Shown: positions 41,294-50,935, counted from the stretch's first letter. The stretch is 64,000 nucleotides of DNA from Prorocentrum cordatum (GCA_963575745.1 CAUYUJ010014345.1:5001-69000); one strand, 5' to 3'. Program-made: numbers and translations. The notes: generated by a model from the letters alone, not told the origin.

Positions 41294-41344
41294 GGTCGCT
41301 GCCCTTGGGCCAGCGGAAAAGCCGCTGCAGCGGTGGCACCGCTA

Positions 41345-41790
41345 GGGGAGGAGGGCGATGAGGACGGGGTCGGGAGAGGCGCGGGGAGGGGGGGGGGGGG
41401 GGGAAGGCGCGGATGGGGAAGGAGGACGAGACGGATAGGGAGGCGGGGAGGAGGGCCAACGACCAGAGAGAACCCAGGATGCATCAGCGATGCTGCTATG
41501 CACCCTTCCGCCACATGCCCCCTCCTCGTAAGTCAATGTAAGCATCCCCTGTCACACCTGGCGATGCGGCGGTGCCGCCCCATGCGCGCAATATGTTCTG
41601 TTTCGCCAAAGCAGCGCACCATCGTCGTCGTCATCTTCATCATCCTCATCAACATCCTCACCATCCTCCTCATCATCCACATCGCCACCACCCCAATCAT
41701 GATGAGTATCATCTTCTCCCTCGTCCTCCTCCGCATGTCTTTGACTCACGAGCGCTCGCTTTCTAATTTGCTGTACCGAATCCCACTCGG
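41345..41790. other. No supported gene; G-tract and (CAT)n-like patch
   Basis: A G-run (41,389-41,402) in a purine-rich patch, then interrupted TCATCATC triplets (41,625-41,720). The plus-strand frame across it is low complexity. Confidence 0.5.
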
Positions 41791-41950
41791 GTGCATGGCC
41801 ATGGAGCCTGAGCGGGCGACCATGGAGGAGCCCGCGCGATCGGCCGCTAGCAGTGGCAGAAGCCGATCGAGAAGCCGATCGGGGAGCCGATCGAGTGCGC
41901 TGCTCGACCCGACCGATGAGCCGATCGAAACCCCTGCGCCCGAGAAGCGG

Positions 41951-42016
41951 ACGAAAAAGCTGTAGCAGATGTTCGACTGCATCGATGCAGTCGAACATAT
42001 GCTACAGCTTTTTCGT
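41951..42016. repeat. 66-bp palindrome with one mismatch
   Basis: Axis at 41,983/41,984 in GCATCGATGC. Arms of 33 bases pair except 41,968 with 41,999. The inner part includes GATGTTCGACTGCATC and its inverse. It lies in frame inside family copy C and supplies the TAG at 41,963-41,965. Confidence 0.95.
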
Positions 42017-42116
42017 ACACGAATCGGGCTTCGCACGACCTTCGAGAAACTGGTGCACCCGATCATGCCAGACCACCCGTCCGTCGGTTTGCGCCTGAAG
42101 AAGGTCAGCCTGATCA

Positions 42117-42160
42117 GACGATCTCGTATGTGACCATCGATGGTCACATACGAGATCGTC
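42117..42160. repeat. 44-bp perfect palindrome
   Basis: GACGATCTCGTATGTGACCA-TC is followed directly by its exact reverse complement (axis 42,138/42,139, again ATCGAT). It adds about 27 bases between KKVSL and MVTYEIVED of copy C and introduces TGA at 42,131. Confidence 0.97.
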
Positions 42161-42284
42161 GAGGACTGGGAGTGATCGGGCCACTCTGATCTGTGCGATA
42201 TCGGCCCGCAGCTCGGCCCTGCTAAACCCAACCACAATGATCGGCCTGCCGTGCAAGCGCTGTTTGGGGGTCGGTGCAACCGTT

Positions 42285-42770
42285 GCCGTCGTCGTCGTCG
42301 AGTCGTCGTCGTCGTCGTCGTCGTCGTCGTCTGCCTGCTCCTTCTCCTATACATCCCCCTCGCCTCCTGCGCGCCCCCCCCCCTCCCCCTGGCCTGGTAG
42401 CAAGGGAATTGGCGGCGGCAGAGCAAAGCATTTTCGGATGAATGGCTTGAGAGATCCTCACAATCGGAATATCCGCACGTTTCGAATTGAACTCGCAATC
42501 GCAATCTGTAGTTTCGAATACGACACCCTCGCTGAATATAAACTCAGCTGAAACACAACATAGCGGGGAAGCCGCTGAAACAACACGTGGGAGCGGGGAA
42601 TCCGCGAAGTTTGCAGTGGGGGGGGGGATGGGGGCCGACGAGGACGACGACGGCGACGACGACGACGGGGACAACGACAAGGACGAGGACGAGGACGCCG
42701 AGGACAACGACGACGACGGCGACGACGACAAGGACGACGAGGACGACGAGGACGGGGATGCGAGGGCCAT
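42285..42770. repeat. (TCG)n and (GAC)n microsatellites
   Basis: GTCGTCG runs at 42,287-42,332 and GACGACG/GAGGACG runs at 42,630-42,765, with ordinary sequence between (42,400-42,600) in which I see no gene. Confidence 0.85.
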
Positions 42771-42773
42771 GTC

Positions 42774-43716
42774 CCAAACATCCTGTGGTGTTGGGACCTC
42801 GTTTTGAAGAGACGGCGCCCCGCGTTCCTCCTCCTCTCCTCTCCTCTCCTTCCTCCTCCTCTCTCCCCTCCCCCTTCCTCCCACCATCATCTTCACCTCT
42901 CGCGCGTTTCGTGGCCCCATACGGAGCTCGGGGGCTCCACCTGCGGTCCCAGTGGCGCAGCCCGCGTGCGGTACGCGCCCCATTTTGGCACACCCCTCAC
43001 ACGCTTCGTTGCCCCATAGGGAGCTCCACCTTAGGCCACAGTGACGCAGCCCGCATGCGGCACGCGCCAAAGTTTGGCACACCTCTCACACGCTTCGCGG
43101 CCCCATACGGAACTCCACCCAAGGTCCCAGTGGCGCAGCCCGCATGCGGCACGCGCGCAATTTTGACACACCCCTCACACGTTTCGCGGCCCCATAGAGA
43201 GCTCCACCTATGGTCCCAGTGGCGCAGCCCGCATGCGGCACGCGCCAAATGTTGGCACACCCCTCACACGTTTCGTGGCCCCATAGGGAGCACCACCTAT
43301 GGCCCCAGTGGCGCCGCCCGCATGCGGTGCGCGCCCGATTTTGGCACACCCCTCACACGTTTTGTGGCCCCATACGGAGCTCCAACGTAGGCTCCAGTGG
43401 CGCAGCCCGCATGCGGTACGCGCCCAATTTTGGCACACCCCTCACACGCTTCGTGGCCCCATAGGGAGCTCCACCCAAGATCCCAGTGGCGCAGCCCGCA
43501 TGCGGTACGCGCACCATTTTGGCACACCCCTCACACGCTTCGTGGCCCCATAGGGAGCTCCACCCAAGATCCCAGTGGCGCAGCCCGCATGCGGTACGCG
43601 CACCATTTTGGCACACCCCTCACACGTTTCGTGGCCCCATAGGGAGCACGGGCGAAGATGGCATCACAATTACGGCATTCACAACTGCATATGGTCGGGT
43701 CATTCGTCAGGCTAAG
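42774..43716. repeat. 89-bp satellite array with conserved flanks, copy 4
   Basis: The left flank (42,774-42,835) reads ATCCTGTGGTGTTGGGACCT and CGTTTTGAAGAGACGGCGCC, then a CTCCT microsatellite. About eight and a half 89-bp units (42,895-43,650) follow. The right flank has GGGCGAAGATGG, CACAACTGCATATGG (43,680-43,694) and TTCGTCAGGCTAAG. It is in the same orientation as copy 1. Confidence 0.92.
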
Positions 43717-43779
43717 TTTTGTATATGATGCAGCCAGTGCTGAAGCAACACCGAAGTCTAATTGAAGTAAAAGAAACGC

Positions 43780-44530
43780 CTACTTCTGAGCCGCACTGGG
43801 CGGCTTCTTGTAAAGCCTCCTGTACTCGGCTTCCCAGCCCTCTCGCCGAGCCTCGTGCAGACCCGAATGCCACTGCGCGTTGGCAGACGTCGTCCCGCCC
43901 CTACCGCCCCAGCGAGGCCCCTTTGGGTTGCCCGCCCTCTTGCGAAACCAGCCGCTGCCCTGCCGGCACTGCCCTGTGTGCGATGCGGAGGGCGAGGGCG
44001 CGGCCGAAGGTCCTGCTGGCACGCTGAACAACCGTGCCGAGGACGAGGGCGCGGCCGAAGGTCCTGCTGGTGCGCGGGGCTGGCCGTCGGAGATGCCGTC
44101 GGGCTTGCTGTCGGAGTTGCCGTCGAGGATGCCGTCGTACTTGTTGTAGTCGGGCTTGTCGTCGGGGACGCCGTCGGGCTTGCTGGCGGCCGCTGGCAGC
44201 TGCTTCATGCTCGCATCGATGTCGGCGAAGTTCCAGCAGTAGTGGGCGCGGGCCTGCTCGGACGGCTCGAACCAGCACTCTGCCGCCATGACGGCGAAGT
44301 GGCCGAAGTCGTCCCAGACGGCGCGCGGGTCGAGACGCAGCCTCATGCATGCATCGAGGGCGGCTGGGTAGCACCCAGCTTCGAACAGGAAGGTCGCCAA
44401 CGTTGCATCGGCCCACGTGCCGTTGTAGTTGCATGTGTCGGCAGCGTACGTGGCGTCCATCATCGCGCGGATCGCGCGTCGCAAGATGCCGCTCGCGCCC
44501 TCGCGCAGTAAAGGGCGCCGTTCGATCCAG
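43780..44530 (-). CDS. Unassigned protein with Asp/Lys/Pro and Ala/Pro/Ser repeats
   Basis: The coding-like part starts near REGASGILRRAIRAMMDATY and reads ADTCNYNGTWADATLATFLF, EAGCYPAALDACMRLRLDPR, AVWDDFGHFAVMAAECWFEP and ARAHYCWNFADIDASMKQLP. Short internal repeats of DGI-DG-SD-KPDG and PAGPSAAPS-SAR (twice) follow. It ends GWEAEYRRLYKKPPSAAQK with TAG at 43,780. The helical, Trp/Cys-containing core resembles helical-repeat proteins in rhythm, but I recognise no family. The frame extends upstream to the palindrome at 44.8 kb through G/C-runs and a CAAGATGG patch that look noncoding, so the true 5' end is probably a splice acceptor near 44,530. Confidence 0.5.
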
Positions 44531-44784
44531 TGCCAAAGCGGCGTCGGGGGGGGGGGGGCGCGGGGTGAGCTCGGGCTCCGAGCAGGCCCCCCCCCCAGGG
44601 CCCAATGGGCGCTCGACGGGGCCGCGCCCGACGCCAAACACTCTGGGGCGTCACGGGCGACAGGCCCCGATTGGGGCCCATGGGGGAGCGACGGGGGGAG
44701 GGCCACGAAACCAACAGGATTGGCCCCGAGCGGTTCCCAAGATGGCCCCCGATGGTTCAAGACGGCCCTCAAGGTGGCCTGGTG

Positions 44785-44842
44785 CATCGCGAGAAAGGCA
44801 TCCTTCAACCACGCGTGGTTGAAGGATGCCCTTCTCACGATG
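44785..44842. repeat. 58-bp palindrome (34-bp perfect core)
   Basis: The core 44,797-44,830 (GGCATCCTTCAACCACG and its exact inverse, axis 44,813/44,814 in ACGCGT) extends imperfectly to 44,785-44,842 with two mismatches. Both arms read outward as HAWLKDA(F/L)L(A/T)M, the conserved WLK-AFLTM block of the small gene family. Confidence 0.95.
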
Positions 44843-44990
44843 TGCGCGCTGGCATTTCCACTCGTGACGCCGAGGGCCGGATCTGGAAAAAGGTCACTTC
44901 ACCGTGACCCTTCATATTGTTGAGGACTGGGTTCGGCCCTCGCCGTCGTCCATGGGCGAAAGGCCGCGTGGTGGGCAACGCGTGGTGGGT
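44810..44990 (+). pseudogene. Dispersed small gene family, copy D (truncated)
   Basis: Plus strand reads HAWLKDALLTM from the palindrome centre, then after a frame change TRDAEGRIW and GHFTVTLHIVEDWVRPSPSS ... GGQRVVGA. It matches copy B (NPWLKKAFLTM ... RVTFKVALEVTAEWVDP). The N-terminal half is absent, replaced by the inverted arm of the palindrome and minus-strand sequence. Confidence 0.55.
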
Positions 44991-46440
44991 GCCGCTTTCG
45001 GTGGCGCTCCCTATGATGCTATGAACCGTGTGAGGGGTGTGCCGAAATGGCCCGAGGCCGCCATGCTAACCCTGCCACTGGGGCCTTCGGTGGAGCTACC
45101 TATGGGGCCACGATCCTGGTGAGGGGTGTGCCGAAATGGCCCGGGGCCGCCATGCGAACCCTGCCACTGGGGCCTTCGGTGGAGCTCCCTATGGGGCCAT
45201 GGTCCTCGTGAGGGGTGCGCCGAAATGGCCCGAGGCCGCCATGCGAACCCTGCCACGAAGGCCTTCGGTGGAGCTCCCCACAGGGCCACGATCCTCGTGA
45301 GGGGTGTGCCGAAATGGCCCGAGGCCGCCATGCGAACCCTGCCACTGGGGCCTTCCGTGGAGCCCCCCGCAGGGCCACGATCCGCGTGAAGGGTGTGCCG
45401 ACATGGCCCGAGGCCGCCATGCTAACCCTGCCGCTGGGGCATTCGGTGGAGCCCTCTATGGGGCCACGATCCTGTGCCGAAATGGCCCGAGTCCACCATG
45501 CGAACCCTGCCACTGGGGCCTTCGGTGGAGCTCCCAATGGGGCCACGATCCGCGTGAGGGGTGTGCCGAAATGGCCCGAGGCCGCCATGCGAGCCCTGCC
45601 AATGAGGCCTTCGGTGGAGCTCCCCACAGGGCCACGATCCTCGTGGCGGGTGTGCCGAAATGGCCCGAGGCCGCCATGCCAACCCTGCCACTGGGGCCTT
45701 CGGTGGAGCTCCCTATGGGGCCACGACCCTCGTGAAGGGTGCGCCGAAATGGTCCGAGGCCGCCATGCGAACCCTGCCACTGGGGCTTTCGGTGGAGCTC
45801 CCCACAGGGCCACGATCCTCGTGAGGGGTGTGCCGAAATGGCCCGAGGCCGCCATGCGAACCCTGCCACTGGGGCCTTCGGTGGAACCCCATATGGGGCC
45901 ACGGTCCTCGTGAGGGGTGCTCCGAAATGGCCCGAGGCCGCCATGCGAACCCTGCCACTGGAGCCTTCGGTGGAGCTCCCCACAGGGCCACGATCCGCGT
46001 GAGGGGTGTGCCGACATGGCCCGGGGCCGCCATGCGAACCCTGCCACTGGGGCCTTCGGTGGAGCTCCCTATGGGGCCATGGTCCTCGTGAGGGGTGCGC
46101 CGAAATGGCCCGAGGCCGCCATGCGAACCCTGCCACGAAGGCCTTCGGTGGAGCCCCTGTGGGGCCTCGGTCCTCGTGGCGGGTGTGCCGAAATGGCCCG
46201 AGGCCGCCGTGCGAACCCTTGTGGCCACGACCCTCGTGAGGGGGGTGCGCCGAAATGGCCCGAGGCCGCCGTGCGAACCCTGCCACTGGGGCCTTCGGTG
46301 GAGCCCCCTATGGGGCCACGGTCCTCGTGCGGGGTGTGCCGAAATGGCCCGAGCGAGCCCTGCCACTGGGGCCTTTCGCCGTCGTCGTCGTCGTCGTCGT
46401 CATCGTCGTCGTCGTCGCCGTCGTCGTCCCATCGGCCCCC
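44990..46440. repeat. 89-bp satellite array, copy 5 (inverted, largest)
   Basis: About fifteen 89-bp units in minus orientation (GGGGTGTGCCGAAATGGCCC, CGAGGCCGCCATGCGAACCC, GGGGCCTTCGGTGGAGCTC), ending at a (GTC)n tract (46,378-46,430). Homologous words start at 45,126, 45,215 and 45,304 and at 45,739, 45,828, 45,917, 46,006 and 46,095, which gives the 89-bp period. A left flank with CGTGGTGGGCAACGCG (44,962) resembles that of copy 3. Confidence 0.93.
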
Positions 46441-46800
46441 CATCCCCCTCCTTTTAAGCGCACATAAGTAAGGAAACATGCCCGAAACGGCCGCACTCTC
46501 TTACGCACCGCTGCCATGTCCTCGACCTCGAGAACGAAGGCTTCCCCCTTGAAAGGCGGGGGCACAGGGGTGGGGGTGAAACATGGGAAACATGAATATG
46601 TGAAACATGGGGGTGGGGCCCTGTCTCCGACCACGGTGAAACATGAATAGGGCGCGGCCCTCCCCGCCCTCGCGGGGCGGCCTTGCTCCCTGGGGCGTGG
46701 TCGAGGACCAGGGGCCTCGAGGGGACTCAGGGACTTCTGAATTATAACTAGAAGGTGGGGAGGAGGAGAAGGAGGAGGAGGATAAGGAGGAGGAGGAGGA
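46441..46800. other. Unassigned spacer with GTGAAACATG repeats
   Basis: Three to four GTGAAACATG(G/A) words occur at 46,577-46,650, and a purine microsatellite at 46,755-46,800. No gene seen. Confidence 0.5.
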
Positions 46801-47030
46801 CGACGACGACGACGAGGGCCCAACACCACAGGATGGTTGGGCAAAACATGTCATCCCTCCTTGCTACACCCGCATCGACAACATCACAATCACAGACATC
46901 CGCCTTTTTGGCATCGTCATTTTGGTTTCGCCACAGCGGCTCACCCGCTGAAGCGGTGCGCGTATCCGCTCTGACCCCGCATAAGTGATATGTGTGCATA
47001 CCTTTGCCAGTGGCCCAAAGCTGCGGTCTG

Positions 47031-47498
47031 ATGTCAAGCCCGCGTTTCCGCGCCCCGCGCACTCCCCCGCTCTCGAGAGCCATGACAGAGGCCGAGGCCG
47101 CGCGCGCCGCAGCCGAGACGAGTCGCGCCCCGCGCACTCCCCCGCTCCTGCCGACGAGAGCCATGGCAGAGGCCGAGGCCGTGCGCGCCGAAGCCGAGAC
47201 GAGTCGCGCCCCGTGGACTCCCCCGAGCCCGCCGCCTCCGAGCCCGCCGAGAGCCATGGCAGAGGCCGCGCGCGCCGAACCCGAGACGAAGCCCGAGCGC
47301 GGCGGCGACTACCTGATCGAGATCTTCCAGCGGGTCAAGAAGGTCGAGCAGACGTGGAAGTGCATCGAGGAAACCCATGGTTGAAGGCCGCCTTCCTGAA
47401 CATGGATGGTTCAGGAGGGCCCCCATATGAGGGCCACGTTCAAGGTGACCCTCGAAGTAGAGACTGAGTGGGTCGACCCACGCTCGGAGTCTAATTGA
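47031..47498 (+). pseudogene. Dispersed small gene family, copy A (frameshifted)
   Basis: ATG 47,031 opens a Pro/Ala/Glu N-part with repeated RAMAEAEAVRAEAETSRAP-like units, then KPERGGDYLIEIFQRVKKVE and QTWKCIEE. A seven-base deletion relative to copy B (around 47,370) shifts the frame to THG-TGA. In other frames the homologous WLKAAFLNMDGSGGPP and FKVTLEVETEWVDPRSESN-TGA (47,498) are still readable. The normal stop is therefore kept but cannot be reached. Confidence 0.6.
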
Positions 47499-48007
47499 GG
47501 GCGGGAAAAAGCATCGTCAATCATCAACATCACCATCACCATCACCATCACCGTCATCACCACCGTCATCATCATCATCCTGATCATCATCATCATTATC
47601 ATCATCGTCCTCCTCATCCGTCTCATCAGCATCAACATCATCATCATCATCAGCAGCATCATCACCCTCACTCTCTTGATCCTCCCACTCCGCCTCCTAT
47701 TCCTCCTCCCTCCTCCATTACACAACCCATTCAAGGGCGAGCCCGAGGGGCCAAGGAGGGCGACGACGACGACGAGGGCCCAACACCACAGGATGGTTGG
47801 GCAAAAAATGTCATTCCCCCTTCCTACACCCGCATCGACGTCATCACAATCACAGACATCCGCCCTCTTGGCATCGTCATTTTGGTTTCGCCACAGCGGC
47901 TCACCCGCTGAAACGGTGCTGACCCCATATATGTGTGCATACCTTTGCCAGTGGCCCAAAGCTGCGGTCTGGTATCATCCCAGGCCCCGCGCACTCCCCC
48001 GCTCGCC

Positions 48008-48440
48008 ATGGCATCCAGCGCCCCGCGCACTCCCCCGCTGACGAGAACCATGCAAGAGGCCGAGGCCCTTCGCGCCATGGCAGAGGCCGAGGCCGAGACG
48101 CCCGCCCCGTGGACTCCCGAGGGGCCGCCTCCGAGCCCGCCGAGAGAGGCCGCGCGCGCCGAGCCCGACAAGAAGCCCGAGCGCGGCGGCGACTACCTGA
48201 TCCAGATTTTCCAGCCGCCCGAGAAGCGGGTCAAGCAGGTCGAGCAGGAGTGGAAGTGCATCGAGGACGTGACCAACCCATGGTTGAAGAAGGCCTTCCT
48301 AACGATGTATGGTTCAGGAGGGCCACCAAGCCCCGACGTCGACAAGTACGGCTACAGGCACCCAAAGAGGGTCACGTTCAAGGTGGCCCTCGAGGTCACC
48401 GCCGAGTGGGTCGACCCACGCTCGGAGTCTAATTGGGGGC
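48008..48440 (+). CDS. Dispersed small gene family, copy B (most intact)
   Basis: From ATG 48,008 the frame reads MASSAPRTPPLTRTMQEAEA, PPPSPPREAARAEPDKKPER, GGDYLIQIFQPPEKRVKQVE, QEWKCIEDVTNPWLKKAFLT, MYGSGGPPSPDVDKYGYRHP and KRVTFKVALEVTAEWVDPRS-ESN. Where copy A has the stop TGA, this copy has TGG (48,434-48,436), so the frame runs into the CAT microsatellite and adds an Ile/Thr tail. The folded part (about 100 residues, helix followed by paired strands) has no family I recognise. An AG acceptor before GCCCCGCGCAC (47,984) suggests an upstream exon. Confidence 0.6.
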
Positions 48441-48700
48441 GGGAAAAAGCATCGTCAATCATCACCATCACCATCACCATCACCGTCATCATCACCGTCA
48501 CCATCATCATCATCATGATCATCAACATCATCATCAACATGATCATCCTCATCCGTCTCATCATCATCAACATCATCATCCTCATCAACATCATCATCAC
48601 TCTCACTCTCTTGATCCTCCCACTCCGCCTCCTATTCCGCCTCCCTCCTCCATTGCACAACCCATTCAAGGGCGAGCCCGAGGGGCCGCGGCGGGCAGGT

Positions 48701-48867
48701 GGGCTCGGGAACTTACGGAACTTATGTGGGACATGTTTTTTTTTTCCAGAAAAGATAACTGATTGGGAACATAGTTGCAGCGGTAAGTTCCCTAAGTCCA
48801 CTTGTGTGCTCGAGTACTCGATCTGTTCAGCTATATATGACGCAAGAGCCCCGACTGGCATCAGCCC
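48701..48867. other. Unique spacer
   Basis: Short AT-richer sequence (T8 run at 48,735) with no gene. Confidence 0.4.
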
Positions 48868-48894
48868 CCTTTGAAAGGGGGGGGGGGGGGGGGT

Positions 48895-48927
<33 letters not shown>

Positions 48928-49110
48928 GGGGGGGGGGGTTCGGAGAGCTCCTCCTAAAAACCCCTCCCTTTTCCCTATCCGGAAAGGGGGGGTGCTTCCC
49001 AGCTACCCCCCCCCCCCCCCCCCCCCCCCCCCTCCCTCCCCTTTTTAAATGAACTGGGGGGGGGGGGGCTTTGAAAGCCGCCCCCCCCCCCCCCCCCTCT
49101 CCTTGACCCC
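48868..49110. repeat. Alternating long G- and C-runs
   Basis: G-runs interrupted by single T (48,878-48,940) and C-runs (49,006-49,031; 49,081-49,098) flank a block with CCTTTTCCCTATCCGGAAAG. The same style returns at 51,570-52,060. Confidence 0.95.
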
Positions 49111-49700
49111 CTTTGGGGCCGCCCAGATCCCGAGTCCCTCGCCCTCCCCTTTCCGCCTCCACGTAATTTCCCGCCCCTCTCCCCCTCCTCTTCCCTTTTG
49201 CACCCTCCTCTCCTCGTCCCCTCCTCATCCTCCTCGTAGTCTCATCGTCCAGCATCATCATCATCATCATCCATCATCATCATCATCGTACTGCCCCGCG
49301 GGTCCTTCCGTCGCCGTTTTCCGCCCCTCCCCGTTGCTCGGTTTTCTCCTCCCTCCTCCAATTGTCCCGCCTCCTCCTCCTCATCAATCATCATCATCAT
49401 CATCATCATCATCCTCTCCTCCCTTCCTCGGTGATCCTCCTCCCCCGTTTTTTCCCCATCCTCCTCCTCCCTCCTCGTTCCACCTCCCCCCTCCTTCCTC
49501 CTCCTCCATCCTCCTCCCTCCTCAATTCTTTTCCCGCCGCCCCGGCCGCGGAAACAGCGTTCGCCCCGAGCTCGGCGCGCTCTCTATCTGGGTCCGTCCG
49601 TCCGTCCTCCTCCTCCTCTTCCTCCTCCTCCCCCATCCCGCCCCCCCCCCCCCCCGCCCCCCCCATCCTCCCGCCCCCTCCTCCCCCAGCTGGCCGCCGT
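49111..49700. repeat. Pyrimidine-rich (CCTCCT/CAT) low-complexity region
   Basis: C/T-rich with CAT runs (49,252-49,290; 49,381-49,412). Ser/Pro/His ORFs are artefacts. 49,700-49,880 shows nothing recognisable. Confidence 0.85.
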
Positions 49701-49879
49701 CTTACACGAACACTGCCGAACCCGACGGGCTGGCGTCTTCAGAATTACATTTCGTGCAACTTCCGGGGGGGTAGTATGTTCCCCAACCCTCCTTGGTTGG
49801 GCATTCGTTTTGAATCGGGCAATGTGGTCTCCACTTCCTCCTTCCCGTCCCGTCTCCATCTTGCCTCCTCCTGTCTTGC

Positions 49880-50935
49880 TTGCGGGGGGCTGCGACATGT
49901 GAAACTGTCGCCACTTTCGAGGCCTGCTGGGGGGCCCAGCACATTGACGCCACGGGCGGGCGCAAATTAGACCTCGCCATCCCTGGGGGGCTGCGATCTG
50001 TGAAACTGTCGCCACTTTCGAGGCCTGTTGGGGGGCTCAGCACAGTGACGCCACGGGCGGACCCAAATTTAACCTCGCCGCCCCTGGGGGGCAGCGATCT
50101 GCGAAACCGTCGCCACTTTCGAGGTCTGCTGGGGGGCCCAGCACAGTGACGCCACGCGCGGACCCAACTTAGACCTCGCCATCCCTGGGGGGCTGCGATC
50201 TGTGAAGCTGTCGCCACTTTCGAGGCCTGCTGGGGAGCCCAGCACAGTGACGCCACGGGCGGACCCAAACTAGACCTCGCGATCTGTGAAACTGTCGCCA
50301 CTTTCGAGGCCTGCTGGGGGGCCGCAGCACGTTGACCACGCCAACGGGCGACGCAAATTAAACCTCGCCAATCCTGGGGGGGCTGCGATCTGTGAACCGT
50401 CGCCACTTTCGAGGCCCTGACTGGGGGGGCCAGCACAGTTCGCCCACGGGCGGAACCCCAAAAATTAGACCTCGCCCATCCCTGCGAAGCTGCGATCTGT
50501 GAAACTTGTCTGCCACCTTTCCGAGGCCTGCTGGGGGTCCAGCACAGTTACGCCAACCGCGCTGACTCCAAAATTCGACCCTCCCAACAAATTTTTCACC
50601 TGGGGGGCTGCGATCTGTGAAACTGTCGCCACTTTCGAAGCCTGCTGGGGGGTCCAACACAGTGACGCCACGGGCGGACCCAAATTAAACCTCGCCGCCC
50701 CTGGGGGGCTGCGATCTGTGAAACCGTCGCCACTTTCGAAGCCTGCTGGGGGGCCCAGCACATTGACGCCGCGCGCGGACCCAAATTCGACCTCGCCATC
50801 CCTGGGGAGCTGCGATATGTGAAACTGTCGCCACTTTCGAGGCCTGCTGGGGTGCCCAGCACAGTGGCGCCACGCGCGGACCCAAATTAGACCTCGCCAT
50901 CCCTAGGGGGGCTGCGATCTGACATCCCCGCTTTC
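49880..50935. repeat. ~101-bp satellite array
   Basis: Ten or so units with CTGCGATCTGTGAAACTGTC, GCCACTTTCGAGGCCTGCTG, CAGCACAGTGACGCCACG and AATTAGACCTCGCCATCCCT. Unit starts at 49,890, 49,991, 50,092 and 50,193 give a period of 101. One unit is truncated (50,279) and units near 50,383-50,600 are expanded by single-base insertions. Unrelated to the 89-bp satellite. Confidence 0.93.

Larger units (their letters stand above)
41795..42175 (+). pseudogene. Dispersed small gene family, copy C (two foldback insertions)
   Basis: From ATG 41,795 one continuous frame reads MAMEPERATMEEPARSAASS, an Arg/Ser stretch, TDEPIETPAPEKRTKKL, TAG (41,963), QMFDCIDAVEHMLQLFRTRI, TTFEKLVHPIMPDHPSVGLR, KKVSL, then IRRSRM-TGA-PS, and MVTYEIVEDWE-TGA (42,173). 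Both premature stops lie inside near-perfect palindromes (41,951-42,016 and 42,117-42,160), where the left arm is an inverted copy of the coding arm. Compared with copy B, the layout (acidic/Pro N-part, EKR-K, Cys-Ile-x-x-Val helix, KV..VT.E..E.W end) is conserved. Confidence 0.6.
46801..48700. repeat. 960-bp segmental tandem duplication
   Basis: The block starting CGACGACGACGACGAGGGCC at 46,801 recurs at 47,761, including CAACACCACAGGATGGTTGG (46,821 and 47,781), GCATCGTCATTTTGGTTTCG, CTTTGCCAGTGGCCCAAAGC, a coding block, a (CAT)n tract (47,520-47,660; 48,455-48,610) and CATTCAAGGGCGAGCCCGAG at the right end. The two copies have diverged by indels and substitutions. Confidence 0.9.

Noticed and set aside
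45100-46380. CRISPR-like regular array
   Set aside because: The units are contiguous 89-bp repeats with no distinct spacers, in a eukaryotic context.
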